NCBI RefSeq assembly: GCF_017874415.1 | Contig: NZ_JAGGLM010000002.1 | Span: 1 to 64,000, forward strand | Direction of reading: 5' to 3' | Origin: Clostridium algifaecis | GTDB lineage: Bacteria; Bacillota; Clostridia; Clostridiales; Clostridiaceae | DNA length: 64,000 bases | Program-made: the position numbers and the translations under genes | Shown here: one piece after another, positions 50,971 through 60,338 of the stretch | How positions within the stretch are numbered: position 1 is the first letter of the stretch | How the letters are laid out: each line of letters begins with the position of its first letter | Notes under the pieces: generated by a model | Told to the model about the DNA's origin: nothing | The model's database searches: none | What the model saw: only the letters and a program-made list of their open reading frames with translations

Positions 50971-53484
50971 TTAAAATCCAAAATTCTTTTTTAATTTTAA
51001 GTTTGAGTTTGCAAGTATTTTCGGCCAGCATTTGATAAATTCTAATATTTGGTCTTGAGATAATGTTTGAGGAGCAGAATCAGCTATTTTCCCTAGCAAA
51101 TATTTTTCTTCATATCCAGCTAGAGTTAACAATTCCTTTTCTGTAAATTCAATTATTTCATAACTATTTATCTTAGAAACCGAGATCAAATCGTAGTTAA
51201 TCTTGTATAGCATATTAGGAATATGAATTATATTATTTCTAATATAATTCTTTTGCTCATCATCCACTCTGTTCCAATACTCTTCAGGATTAAGACTAAC
51301 ATCATCAGTAGCTTTCGATATTAATATGTAGTTATAATTAAAAGCTTTGGAAATTTCATCGATTTTCTCATTAAAAAATTCCTCTCTCATTAAATGACGG
51401 TAAAACTCATCCTCGTCAACATGGAGTCTTAATTGATCTTTAGGTGGAAGGTAAGACTGCTCCCATTTTTTTGAATTTGTCAATCTGCTCATTTCCAATA
51501 TTGCTTCCATGGATCTTGATTCATGTTTGTAGCTGCTGATTTTCAAAAGTGCCCTTAACACGCCTCTATCTATTTGAGCTTCTCCTCTTTCATTTATAAG
51601 ATGAGGTACTTTACGTTCCATAAGTGTTCTTAGAAGCATTGCCCTTCGGATGATGAATAATTGATCATTCTGTCCATCTGTCTGATTGAGTCCTAGAATA
51701 TTTACGTATCCTCTTAATCTGCTTATAAAATCAGGACCTTTTACACTTTGAAATTCTCTGCTAAATTTTTTATATTCAGTTTCATCTGTTATGTTTTCTC
51801 CGCAAAATTCTTCAAATGTACTGCTGGTTCCTCCTGCGAATACAAAGATGGCTTTTCCGATAGGGTGGATTGAATTATCTTCCCTGAATATACCGTCCTG
51901 CATAGGAGCCAGAAAGTACTTCAACCAGCCAAGCTTTTTCTCAAAAGTTGAATCAAATTCATCGAAAAATACCAGAGGAATTTTACCAATAAGAGAAATG
52001 TCCCTTATTTTGTGGAAGCTTATAATTAAATCCGACAATGTTTGAAACTGGGACAGATTAAAATCCAGCTTTTCTATAAGATTTGGAGCTACACAAGAAG
52101 CAACTTCGGTTACTCCAAAGGATTTCCCTGAACCAGGTGTTCCAAATACGGCAATACAGAGAGGACGAACTACATTTTTTGAGAGAATGTATTCCGACAT
52201 GAGGTTTTTAATACTCTTGTAAGCTTCAAATTCATCCCTGTCAACGGTTTTGAGTTTTCCAAATTGAGCTATTGGTATGTATTTAAGAGCACTTTCTTCT
52301 CCATTTTTAACGATATCGTAAGCTATTTGAACAAGATTAGTAGAGCTTTTGTCTTTTATAATATACCAGGAGGACTGATGTTTAGGATCATTTAAATTAG
52401 GTATTTCAACATCCTGTATATATTTTTTATATATAAATTCATTTTCTCCTTCACTGAAAATAGAAGAATTTGGGAAAATATCTTCAACAATATTTTTGCC
52501 AAAACCATGTCTGAAATATTTTTGTGTGGCTACAATTCCCTCTCGTATACCATCATCAATGGATTCGTCCATAGATTTATTTTTAAGCTTTCCCAAAACT
52601 ATGGATTTTGACAATCCAGCGACAAAACAGGAAGTGAGTCCGTACATCTTGCCGTTGACCTGTTTTATTAAATCCCCCTCAAATGCGTATGTCAAAAAAT
52701 ACAGTTTGGATTTAGTTTTTCCGTCATTTCTATAATAAATAGCACCTTCCAAACCCAATGGAACAATAAGTTGGCTGCATTTTGATAAGAAAGTAAGGCT
52801 TGGATTATTTTTTATCTGCCATACAAAGTCCAGTGCCGTTTTTTCCCAGGAAAGATTCTTGCTTATATTAACTTCTTTGGAACGCAAGTCATCTCCATTT
52901 ATAACTATTAAAGTATTTTTCATATGGAATTTCTCTAGATGCTTCCAGAGCTTAGTGGAGTTTGATGGATTGTCCATTTTATATATAATTGTGGGATGAC
53001 TGTCAGGTTCTTTTAAAGCTGAAGGCCAGAAATCTTCATTGTTGTTGAAACCATTATTTTCATCGTCCAGTATAACCAGATCAGCATTTTTATTATCATT
53101 TATAACAGAAAATAATTTTGGACTCCCAAAAAGTATTTCTGTAAAGCCAAGAAATGTTTTTACTCTATATGTTCTGTTCTTATTTTTTCCATCAGATGTT
53201 GAAGAAAAGAGTCCCAATTCTATGGTGGATTTTAAAAGACCTTCGGGAAGATGATCTTTGTTACAGTTTACTTCGGGTGAAACAACATTTGCACCTGTAG
53301 ATAGGGCTACAAGCTTTGCAAGAAGCAAAGCTTCCCCCTCACTTAATCTGCTGCATATATGAGGATAATGCTGCCAGCTTAAGTCGCTCATACATTCGTT
53401 GTTGATTTTCCAAAATAATAAATTGACACATACATCACCAGATACAACAATATTGAAATCATTGATTAGCATAATTTTAATCAT
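50971..53484 (-). CDS. Large AAA ATPase with sugar-kinase-like N-terminal domain
   Basis: An 837-residue cytosolic protein. Residues 1-330 resemble a PfkB/ribokinase fold: FNIVVSGDVCVNLLFW start, ADLVILDDENNGF, TLIVINGDDLR, SQLIVPLGLEGAIYYRNDG and a YGLTSCFVAGLSKSI stretch where kinases have GAGD; the catalytic Asp is not evident. Residues about 440-660 are an AAA ATPase with Walker A FGTPGSGKSFG, Walker B LVFFDEFDS and sensor-like FVFAGGTSSTF. The C-terminus (750-820) has IIEFTEKELLTLAGYEEKYL, loosely like prokaryotic RyR domains of conflict and signalling systems. No partner gene is adjacent. Function is unknown; defence or metabolite-sensing is inference. ATG 53484 or 53472 could be the start. 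Confidence 0.75.
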   Translation of the reverse strand: MIKIMLINDFNIVVSGDVCVNLLFWKINNECMSDLSWQHYPHICSRLSEGEALLLAKLVALSTGANVVSPEVNCNKDHLPEGLLKSTIELGLFSSTSDGKNKNRTYRVKTFLGFTEILFGSPKLFSVINDNKNADLVILDDENNGFNNNEDFWPSALKEPDSHPTIIYKMDNPSNSTKLWKHLEKFHMKNTLIVINGDDLRSKEVNISKNLSWEKTALDFVWQIKNNPSLTFLSKCSQLIVPLGLEGAIYYRNDGKTKSKLYFLTYAFEGDLIKQVNGKMYGLTSCFVAGLSKSIVLGKLKNKSMDESIDDGIREGIVATQKYFRHGFGKNIVEDIFPNSSIFSEGENEFIYKKYIQDVEIPNLNDPKHQSSWYIIKDKSSTNLVQIAYDIVKNGEESALKYIPIAQFGKLKTVDRDEFEAYKSIKNLMSEYILSKNVVRPLCIAVFGTPGSGKSFGVTEVASCVAPNLIEKLDFNLSQFQTLSDLIISFHKIRDISLIGKIPLVFFDEFDSTFEKKLGWLKYFLAPMQDGIFREDNSIHPIGKAIFVFAGGTSSTFEEFCGENITDETEYKKFSREFQSVKGPDFISRLRGYVNILGLNQTDGQNDQLFIIRRAMLLRTLMERKVPHLINERGEAQIDRGVLRALLKISSYKHESRSMEAILEMSRLTNSKKWEQSYLPPKDQLRLHVDEDEFYRHLMREEFFNEKIDEISKAFNYNYILISKATDDVSLNPEEYWNRVDDEQKNYIRNNIIHIPNMLYKINYDLISVSKINSYEIIEFTEKELLTLAGYEEKYLLGKIADSAPQTLSQDQILEFIKCWPKILANSNLKLKKNFGF

Positions 53485-53581
53485 TCCTTTTCCTACTAAT
53501 ATATATAAAAATAATAATTATATTATAACTCCAATTTTTTAAATTTTATATAGATTTTCACTTCTTAATTTATTTACTTTA

Positions 53582-53695
53582 AAAGAGCAAACGGCTGCTT
53601 TTAAGACAACAAACTGGTTCAAAGACGAGACAGGATATTCAAGTAAATCAAAATTTATAATAGATGGGAAAGAATATAAATTAGATCAAAATATA
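53582..53695 (+). pseudogene. Fragment of a paralogue of the 30623 gene
   Basis: The plus-strand frame EQTAAFKTTNWFKDETGYSS then KSKFIIDGKEYKLDQN matches the C-terminal region of the 259-residue protein at 30623-31402 nearly residue for residue, but both ends are missing. It lies between the AAA gene and the acetyltransferase gene. Confidence 0.75.
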
Positions 53696-53708
53696 TGGCA
53701 TAAGAAGG

Positions 53709-54209
53709 CTAAAATTTGTCTGCTATTTCTTTCAGCTTATCGGGAGCTAGTCTATATATAGTCATTGTATCTACGCCAACAGCACCTATATTTTTATAAA
53801 ACCTAACAGATGATTCATTCCAATCCAAACATCCCCATTCCACTCTCTTACATCCTCGTTCAATTGCAAGTTTAGACATAAAGGCCATCATAATTTTTCC
53901 TAGCCCTTTGAATCTCATATTTTCTTCTACAAAAAAACCATCTATATAAATGCCAGTTTGTCCTATAAATGCTGATGAATTATTAAAGAAATAAATGAAA
54001 GCCACTGTTTCTCCATCGTAGTCTCCAAAAATCACTTCTCCCTTATTCTCTGACAAAAGCTTATGTATCCCTTCTTCTGTTGCAGTAATTTTATCAAGCA
54101 TTTTTTGATATGTTCCGAGCTTTCTCATATACTCTAAAACCAAGCCTGCATCTTCTGAAGTAGCAAATCTGATCATAAATCTTGGATCTTTTGTTTTTAT
54201 TTTTTCCAT
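53709..54209 (-). CDS. GNAT family N-acetyltransferase
   Basis: A 166-residue acetyltransferase with IRFATSEDAGLVLEYMRKLG at the start, the acetyl-CoA-binding motif region FFVEENMRFKGLGKIMMAFM, and the closing CLDWNESSVRFYKNIGAVGV. It resembles diamine/spermidine-type acetyltransferases, but the substrate cannot be fixed. ATG 54209 follows GGGAAGTG. Confidence 0.88.
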   Translation of the reverse strand: MEKIKTKDPRFMIRFATSEDAGLVLEYMRKLGTYQKMLDKITATEEGIHKLLSENKGEVIFGDYDGETVAFIYFFNNSSAFIGQTGIYIDGFFVEENMRFKGLGKIMMAFMSKLAIERGCKRVEWGCLDWNESSVRFYKNIGAVGVDTMTIYRLAPDKLKEIADKF

Positions 54210-54295
54210 TTTTTACACTTCCCTTATAGATTAATAAATATTATGATCTAATTATACATCTAGATTTCAAAAATAGATTGAATTGAAATTAAAAA

Positions 54296-54330
54296 CTTTA
54301 TCTTAATTATAATAAAGATTTGTATATTTA
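54296..54330 (+). repeat. 35-bp direct repeat, right copy
   Basis: Matches 50885-50919 with one difference. It lies in the azlC leader and contains TATAAT-like sequence, so it may include that gene's promoter. Confidence 0.8.
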
Positions 54331-54373
54331 CAACTTTAAATAAATTTTTACAAGTAATAAAGGGGGCATTCAT

Positions 54374-55093
54374 ATGGAAAAAGCTATTAAAGCAGCATTC
54401 CCAAATACAATACCAGTTATGCTGGGGTATATTTCAGTTGGTATGGCTTTTGGGCTGCTATTTGAAAAATCAGGATACAATTTGTTATGGGCAATTTTAA
54501 TAAGTATAGTTGTATACGCAGGTTCCATGCAGTTTATAGCTATTAATTTATTAACAGGTGGGGCAGGTCTTATTGAAATAGCACTTATGACTTTGTTTGT
54601 AAACATTAGACATTTATTTTATGGTCTATCTTTCATAGATAAGTTTAAAAGTATGGGGAAGAAGAAAACATACATGATCTATTCTCTTACTGATGAAACT
54701 TACTCGTTATTATGTTCTGTAAAAGCACCTGAAGGAGTTAATAATAAATTATTTCTATTTTGTATATCATTTTTGAATCAGATGTATTGGATAATTGGAA
54801 CAATCATTGGATCTGCTCTTGGTTCGCTTATTAAATTCAACACAAAAGGAATTGATTTTGCAATGACAGCCTTGTTTGTAGTTATTTTTATTGAGCAGTG
54901 GTCTTCATATAAAACTCATATTCCTGTTATAATTGGCATTTTATCAACTATTGTCTCTCTTTCAATTTTTGGACCTAATAATTTAGTTTTGCCATCAATG
55001 GTACTTATAGTTATAAATTTGATGATTTTTTCGAAACAAATAGAAAGGAAAAATTGCAGGGAAAGTAAGGGAGATGTTAATAATGCATGTTAA
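54374..55093 (+). CDS. azlC: AzlC, branched-chain amino acid exporter large subunit
   Basis: A 239-residue membrane protein with the AzlC landmarks FPNTIPVMLGYISVGMAFGLLFE, AGSMQFIAINLL and LFVNIRHLFYGLSF...FCISFLNQMYWIIGT. With AzlD it exports branched-chain amino acids or analogues. GGGGGC precedes ATG 54374. Its end overlaps azlD. Confidence 0.9.
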   Translation: MEKAIKAAFPNTIPVMLGYISVGMAFGLLFEKSGYNLLWAILISIVVYAGSMQFIAINLLTGGAGLIEIALMTLFVNIRHLFYGLSFIDKFKSMGKKKTYMIYSLTDETYSLLCSVKAPEGVNNKLFLFCISFLNQMYWIIGTIIGSALGSLIKFNTKGIDFAMTALFVVIFIEQWSSYKTHIPVIIGILSTIVSLSIFGPNNLVLPSMVLIVINLMIFSKQIERKNCRESKGDVNNAC

Positions 55094-55418
55094 TAATAGT
55101 TATACTCTAATTGCTATTCTAGTTATGGGAGCTGTTACATTTGGTATAAGAGTAGCACCATTTATTTTATTTGGAAATAAAAAAGCCACGCCTAAATATG
55201 TAGTGTACATAGGTAATTATTTGCCTCCTGCAGTAATGGCTATGCTCATAATTTATTGCTTAAGAAATGTTAAATTATATTCATTTCCATTTGGAATCCC
55301 TGAAGCAATTGGAATTATAACAGTAGCGGTCTTGCATATATGGAAGCATAATAATCTGATCAGCATAATAGGTGGAACAATTGTATACATGATTGAAGTA
55401 CAGTTGATATTTGTGTAA
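55083..55418 (+). CDS. azlD: AzlD, branched-chain amino acid exporter small subunit
   Basis: A 111-residue membrane protein with GAVTFGIRVAPFILFG and YIGNYLPPAVMAMLIIYCLR, typical of AzlD. ATG 55083 is better spaced from AAGGGAG than ATG 55074. It overlaps azlC by 11 bases. Confidence 0.9.
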   Translation: MHVNNSYTLIAILVMGAVTFGIRVAPFILFGNKKATPKYVVYIGNYLPPAVMAMLIIYCLRNVKLYSFPFGIPEAIGIITVAVLHIWKHNNLISIIGGTIVYMIEVQLIFV

Positions 55419-55464
55419 TTACTATGATGGCTATATGGAAAAATAATCTAAATTGAATAGTTTG

Positions 55465-55505
55465 TAAAATGTCGTATTATTCACTTGAATTTTACGGCAT
55501 TTTTG
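55465..55505 (+). terminator. Terminator of azlCD
   Basis: AAAATGTCGTA pairs with TACGGCATTTT (one G-U), followed by TGTATTT. Confidence 0.75.
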
Positions 55506-55654
55506 TATTTAGAATACTATAGGCTTTGCCTGTTGAATTAATGAAACAAAAACAATCTAAAAATAAATTAAATTAAAGTAGAATTAAAAGATATCAAATA
55601 AAATTTATAAGAATATATTTATATAGATAGACTAAAAAATATTCCTCTAGTTCA

Positions 55655-56001
55655 GTTTTAAGGAAAAGGGGTTATTATATATGTTTGATAATAAAAGATA
55701 TATAACAATAGGAATACGGAAAAATATAAATAAAAAAATACAGATGGAAATATGGAATATAATTGATAGATTAAAATCAAAAGATAATTTCCATTTGGAT
55801 TATCTACAGGTATTTGAATTAAAGGAAATAGAAAATACTAGAGAACTTAATGAATTTTATAACCAGAAGATAGTTCATTTTCAAGAACAGCATGAATATA
55901 AAGAAAAAATATTTATAAAAGTAAATAATCCAGTCAATTCAAAGATATATGTCATAGATGACTCAAAGCACACCATAATGATGGAAGCTTCTGAATACTA
56001 A
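55655..56001 (+). CDS. DUF960 family protein with upstream radC tail remnant
   Basis: The intact DUF960 gene starts at ATG 55681 and makes 106 residues (RYITIGIRKNINKKIQMEIW ... IFIKVNNPVNSKIYVIDDS). DUF960 proteins are encoded on plasmids and integrative elements and have no settled function. Bases 55655-55680 still encode SFKEKGLL, the last residues of a RadC-like protein such as that at 32386, so this gene has lost its radC partner. The leader AAGGAAAAGGGGTTATTATA is nearly the same as at 32878. Confidence 0.8.
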
Positions 56002-56009
56002 AAAAGCAC

Positions 56010-56050
56010 AGAACATGATGGCTGATAATACGGCTATCATGTCTTGTTTA
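56010..56050 (+). terminator. Probable terminator
   Basis: ACATGATGGC pairs with GGCTATCATGT, followed by CTTGTTTATAA; a moderate T run. Confidence 0.5.
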
Positions 56051-56143
56051 TAATAGTAGAGTTATTATAGAATGGCAATATGTGATAAAATAAAGACAAC
56101 TTAGTCATTAAAATAATATACTGCATATATTTGGAGGGTTACT

Positions 56144-56947
56144 ATGGAGACAATTAATATTTTAGGTACAGGCTGCGCTATGGTTACAAAATGCTATAAT
56201 ACTTGTTTTACCATTTCAAATGGCCAGGAACATTTTTTAGTAGATACAGGCGGAGGAAATACTATACTTTCAAATCTTGAAAAATTACATATAAGTATTA
56301 GTGAAATTCACAATGTTTTTATATCTCATAGACATAATGATCATATTACTGGTATTGTATGGATTATTCGTGCGGTTGCACAGCGAATCATAGATGGGAA
56401 ATACAATGACAACCTAACAATTTATTGCAATAAGGAAAATATTGAGGTAATAAATACTATAGCAAATTTACTATTACAAAAAAAATTTACAAAATATATT
56501 GGAAATAGAATAATGTTTAATGAAATTTATGATGGAGGTAAGTTTACTGTATTAGACTGGAATATAGAGACTTTTGATATTAAGAGTACAAAACAGCTTC
56601 AATTTGGTTTTAGCATGACTCTTACAAATGGGAAAAAGCTGACTTTTTTAGGTGACGAGCCATATAGAGATGAATTATTTAAGTATGCTAGCAATGCAGA
56701 CTACCTTCTTCATGAAGCTTTTTGCTTATATTCACAAAAAGATATTTTTAAACCATATGAAAAACACCATGCTACAGTCAAGGACGCATGCGAAAATGCA
56801 TCTAAATTAAATGTAAAAAATATAATTATGTATCATACTGAAGATAAAAATATATCAAATAGGAAAAAATTGTATACAGAGGAAGGCAGAAAATCTTTCA
56901 AAGGAAATATTATTGTCCCTGACGACCTGGATATTATAAAGTTATAA
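56144..56947 (+). CDS. MBL-fold hydrolase (RNase Z-like)
   Basis: A 267-residue metallo-beta-lactamase-fold enzyme. The metal site is intact: HFLVDTGGGN, ISHRHNDHITGI (HxHxDH), LTFLGDEPYRDEL (GD) and a final His in HHATV / IIMYHTED. It is closer to RNase Z and related phosphodiesterases than to lactamases. The natural substrate is unknown. TTGGAGGG precedes the ATG. Confidence 0.88.
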   Translation: METINILGTGCAMVTKCYNTCFTISNGQEHFLVDTGGGNTILSNLEKLHISISEIHNVFISHRHNDHITGIVWIIRAVAQRIIDGKYNDNLTIYCNKENIEVINTIANLLLQKKFTKYIGNRIMFNEIYDGGKFTVLDWNIETFDIKSTKQLQFGFSMTLTNGKKLTFLGDEPYRDELFKYASNADYLLHEAFCLYSQKDIFKPYEKHHATVKDACENASKLNVKNIIMYHTEDKNISNRKKLYTEEGRKSFKGNIIVPDDLDIIKL

Positions 56948-57032
56948 GCTGCTGCAATTATGCACAAATATTTTAAAATTGCCAATATGAGTATGCAGTT
57001 AGTGAAAATTTAATAAAAAGAATAAAAAATTC

Positions 57033-57061
57033 TTGACAAATACACATATACAGTTTAGAAT
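57033..57061 (+). promoter_or_regulatory. Promoter of the T-box/asnB transcript
   Basis: TTGACA (57033-57038), exactly 17 bases, then TAGAAT (57056-57061). Confidence 0.8.
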
Positions 57062-57067
57062 TAAATT

Positions 57068-57384
57068 CATCAAAGAAAAGCGATAATGGAGACAAGTAAA
57101 AAAAATATTTCACCAAAAGTGAGCTGGGGACAGTGTGAACCCGACGGCAGAGTTTTTTTGAATAACACTCCGGAGTTGCAAACTGAAATATTTGCAGATC
57201 TGTAATTTAAACTAATTGTTTGAGACAGGCTCAGGTAAAGTAGGAGCGTCGTATTCCATGCGTTATTTGGATACCAGTAGTAGCTGGAAAGAGACCAATA
57301 TGATTATGATATGGTAAATTAGGTGGCACCACGGATAAAAGCGTCAATTCGTCCTATTATTAAAGATGAATTGACGCTGCTTTT
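57068..57384 (+). promoter_or_regulatory. T-box leader (tRNA-sensing) of asnB, probable Asn specifier
   Basis: A leader of about 300 bases contains stem I features (GAGCTGGGGACAG and CCGACGGCAGAG near 57120-57155), the T-box core AGGTGGCACCACGG (57321-57334) that contacts the tRNA end, and a terminator (AAAAGCGTCAATTC with GAATTGACGCTGCTTTT, 57337-57384). An AAC triplet in GAATAACACTCC (57160-57171) lies where the specifier is expected, which would mean tRNA-Asn sensing and induction when Asn is short. Confidence 0.85.
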
Positions 57385-57406
57385 ATGCCTAAGGAGGAAT
57401 ATTAAT

Positions 57407-58996
57407 ATGTGTACAATTATGTGTTATACAGGAACAGATATGAAACATGAAAAATTTGCAGGGGCACTTCAGAGAACTGAGTCTAGAGGACCGGATATGA
57501 CTGAAATTCTTACTTTGCCATCTGGTATTTTGGGATTTCAAAGACTTTCCATTATGGATTTAAGTTTTAGCGGAATGCAGCCATTTACAAGGAAAACAGA
57601 TGCAGCCATCTGTAATGGTGAAATTTATGGCTTTCGTGAAATAAAAAAAGAACTAATAAAAAAAGGACATAAGTTTATTTCTAATAGTGATTGTGAAATA
57701 TTACTTCCAATGTATTATGAATATGGATTAGATATGTTTTCAAAATTAGATGCAGAATTTGCAGCTATTATATATGATGGAAAAAAGGACAGTTACATTG
57801 CAGCACGAGATCCAATTGGAATTCGTCCTCTATTTTATGGATATTCTCAATCGGGAAAAATCATATTTGCAAGTGAAGCTAAAAATTTAGTTGGTCTTAC
57901 AGATAAGATTATGCCTTTCCCACCAGGATATTATTATGCTGACGGTAAATTCACATGTTATTGTGATATTGCAGCAACAGAGGGTGACTATTGCAAAGAT
58001 GACTTAGAAGTTATTTGCAATAATATTCATGATAAATTGGTTACTGCTATAGAAAAACGTATGGATGCTGATGCTCCTGTAGGTTTTTTGTTAAGCGGCG
58101 GTTTAGACAGTTCACTTGTATGTGCAGTTGCTCAAAAAATGAATCCTGAAAAACCGATTAAAACATTTGCCATAGGTATGACTGAAGATGCAATTGATCT
58201 AAAATATGCAAAAGAAGTTGCAGACTATATTCATAGTGATCATACTGTTGTTTATATGACAAAAGAAGAAGTAATTGAATCACTTGATGAAGTTATTAAA
58301 ATTCTTGGAACATATGATATTACGACAATAAGAGCAAGTATGGGAATGTATTTGCTTTGTAAAAAAATACATGAGATTTCTGATGTAAGAGTGCTTTTAA
58401 CTGGTGAAATTTCTGATGAATTATTTGGATATAAATATACTGATTTTGCTCCAAATGCAGAAGAATTTCAAAAGGAATCACAGAAAAGGGTTAGAGAGCT
58501 TTATATGTATGATGTACTTCGTGCAGATCGCTGCATAAGCTCGAATTCTATAGAAGCAAGGGTACCATTTGGAGATTTAGATTTTGTAAAATATGTTATG
58601 GCTATCGATCCTGAAAAGAAATTAAACAAATACAACAAGGGTAAATATCTTTTGAGACATTCATTTGAAGGTGATTATTTGCCACAAGATATTTTGTATC
58701 GTGAAAAAGCAGCATTTAGTGATGCTGTAGGACATTCTATGGTTGATTATTTAAAGGAATATGCAGAAGCACATTATTCTGATGAAGAATTTGAAAAACT
58801 ATGTGAAAACTATGAATATCAGTCTAAACCATTCACAAAAGAATCATTGTTATACAGGGAGATTTTTGAAAAATACTATCAAGGACAAGCAAAAATGGTA
58901 AAAGATTTTTGGATGCCAAATAAAGAATGGGAAGGCTGTAACGTAAATGATCCTAGTGCTAGAGTATTATCAAATTATGGTGCTAGTGGTAAATAG
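57407..58996 (+). CDS. asnB: Asparagine synthase (glutamine-hydrolysing)
   Basis: A 529-residue class II amidotransferase that makes asparagine from aspartate with glutamine as ammonia source. The N-terminal Cys nucleophile (MCTIMCYTG), RGPDMTE, ICNGEIYGFRE and the synthetase P-loop motif GFLLSGGLDSSLVCAV are all present, as is LLTGEISDELFGYKY. TAAGGAGG supports ATG 57407. The longer in-frame GTG start at 57323 would run through the T-box core and terminator and is rejected. Confidence 0.95.
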   Translation: MCTIMCYTGTDMKHEKFAGALQRTESRGPDMTEILTLPSGILGFQRLSIMDLSFSGMQPFTRKTDAAICNGEIYGFREIKKELIKKGHKFISNSDCEILLPMYYEYGLDMFSKLDAEFAAIIYDGKKDSYIAARDPIGIRPLFYGYSQSGKIIFASEAKNLVGLTDKIMPFPPGYYYADGKFTCYCDIAATEGDYCKDDLEVICNNIHDKLVTAIEKRMDADAPVGFLLSGGLDSSLVCAVAQKMNPEKPIKTFAIGMTEDAIDLKYAKEVADYIHSDHTVVYMTKEEVIESLDEVIKILGTYDITTIRASMGMYLLCKKIHEISDVRVLLTGEISDELFGYKYTDFAPNAEEFQKESQKRVRELYMYDVLRADRCISSNSIEARVPFGDLDFVKYVMAIDPEKKLNKYNKGKYLLRHSFEGDYLPQDILYREKAAFSDAVGHSMVDYLKEYAEAHYSDEEFEKLCENYEYQSKPFTKESLLYREIFEKYYQGQAKMVKDFWMPNKEWEGCNVNDPSARVLSNYGASGK

Positions 58997-59018
58997 TTAA
59001 GAAAATTTAAGATAAGCA

Positions 59019-59071
59019 AGTGTGCTTTAGAAACATATATAAAAATATGTGTTCCTAAGGCACATTTTTTA
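59019..59071 (+). terminator. Terminator of asnB
   Basis: TGTGCTTTAGAAACATAT pairs with ATATGTGTTCCTAAGGCACA with small mismatches, followed by TTTTTT. A-rich sequence on the other side may let it serve the convergent kinase gene too. Confidence 0.75.
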
Positions 59072-59096
59072 CTTTTAAAACACTTAGATACTTTAA

Positions 59097-60338
59097 CTAG
59101 ATTATAATAGTAAAACAAATTGACTTTCCATCATCACTTTTGACTGAAATCTTTCCGTGATGAGCTTGTACAATAGATTTGGCAATGGAAAGTCCTATTC
59201 CATATCCACCAGTTTCTCTGGATCTTGAGGAGTCCGAACGATAAAATCTGTCAAATAACTTGTCTAAGTTTTCTCTATCAATCTCATCTGCTGTATTATA
59301 CACTTCTAGTTTTATTCCTTTTTTTGCAGCAGACAAAGAAATTTTAATGGTTCCCTCATCATTAGAATATTTTATGGCATTGTCAACGAGGGTAGAAATA
59401 AGTTGATTGATACTATTCTCATCTCCATGTAATTTAAGTCCTGGTTTAATATCCATTAGAAACTTTTTATTCTGTGTTTTTGCAATGGCCTCAAATGGAT
59501 TTGTTGTTTTAAAAACTGCATCACTTAAATCAAAATCAGTAAATACCAATTTAATATTGCCCTCATCCATTTTTGAAAGAGTAAGTAGATTTTTTACAAG
59601 CTTATCAAGACGAATGATCTGATTTCGAGTGCTTGTAATCCATTCATTTTTGCCGTGAGTTAGCTCAAGCACATCTGCATTAGCTGAAATAATGGCAAGT
59701 GGAGTTTTAATCTCATGTCCTGCATCTGTAATGAACCTTTTTTGCTTCTCCATACTTTCGATAATTGGATTAATTGCTTTTTTAGAAAAAATTGATACAA
59801 GAATAAACATGAGCAAAAGAGTTATTATTGCAATTCCACATGAAGTTAGTAGAAATAAAGTAGCCATCTGAATTTGACTTCTACAATCCATGAAAACAAT
59901 CATATAACCATTTGGCTTAGTTATTATTGTATATTTATAAATGTCTTTATATCCACTATTTTTACCACTGTTTTTACCACTGTTTAGTACTTTATTGGCA
60001 TACTCTGCTGCATCCTTTGAAGAAACAGCAGCAATATGGGCTGTATCAATTTCTTGAATAGTATTGTCTTCATTGATTTTTACTACAAAATATCGTGTTT
60101 CAAAAGGTGTTTCCTCATTCATTTGAAAACCAAATTTTCGTTCACCGGATGGTGGCTTGCCTTTTTTATATATTGGAAATTTTCCATGATTTTCTGAAAG
60201 AATATTAATGGCACCATTTACTTTACGATTCATCTGGTAAATGTTAACTGCATTAATCGAACCGAGTAGAATCAATACTACTAAAGCTAGAGAACTCATT
60301 GTAATCATAATGAATTTTCTTTGTAATTTTTTAATCAT
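59097..60338 (-). CDS. Sensor histidine kinase
   Basis: A 413-residue membrane kinase. A first membrane segment spans about residues 12-32 and a second about 160-185, with an extracytoplasmic domain between. The His box is FITDAGHEIKTPLAIISAN and the ATPase motifs are LVDNAIKYS and TGGYGIGLSIAKSIVQAHHG. A short in-frame DNA duplication encodes GKNSGKNSGY in the sensor loop, a spot for length variation. Its start overlaps the regulator stop by four bases; partner of the preceding regulator. Confidence 0.92.
   Translation of the reverse strand: MIKKLQRKFIMITMSSLALVVLILLGSINAVNIYQMNRKVNGAINILSENHGKFPIYKKGKPPSGERKFGFQMNEETPFETRYFVVKINEDNTIQEIDTAHIAAVSSKDAAEYANKVLNSGKNSGKNSGYKDIYKYTIITKPNGYMIVFMDCRSQIQMATLFLLTSCGIAIITLLLMFILVSIFSKKAINPIIESMEKQKRFITDAGHEIKTPLAIISANADVLELTHGKNEWITSTRNQIIRLDKLVKNLLTLSKMDEGNIKLVFTDFDLSDAVFKTTNPFEAIAKTQNKKFLMDIKPGLKLHGDENSINQLISTLVDNAIKYSNDEGTIKISLSAAKKGIKLEVYNTADEIDRENLDKLFDRFYRSDSSRSRETGGYGIGLSIAKSIVQAHHGKISVKSDDGKSICFTIII

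Noticed and set aside
57323-57406. In-frame GTG-initiated N-terminal extension of asnB
   Set aside because: It runs through the T-box core and its terminator. The Cys nucleophile must be residue 2 after Met at 57407, where a strong ribosome binding site lies.
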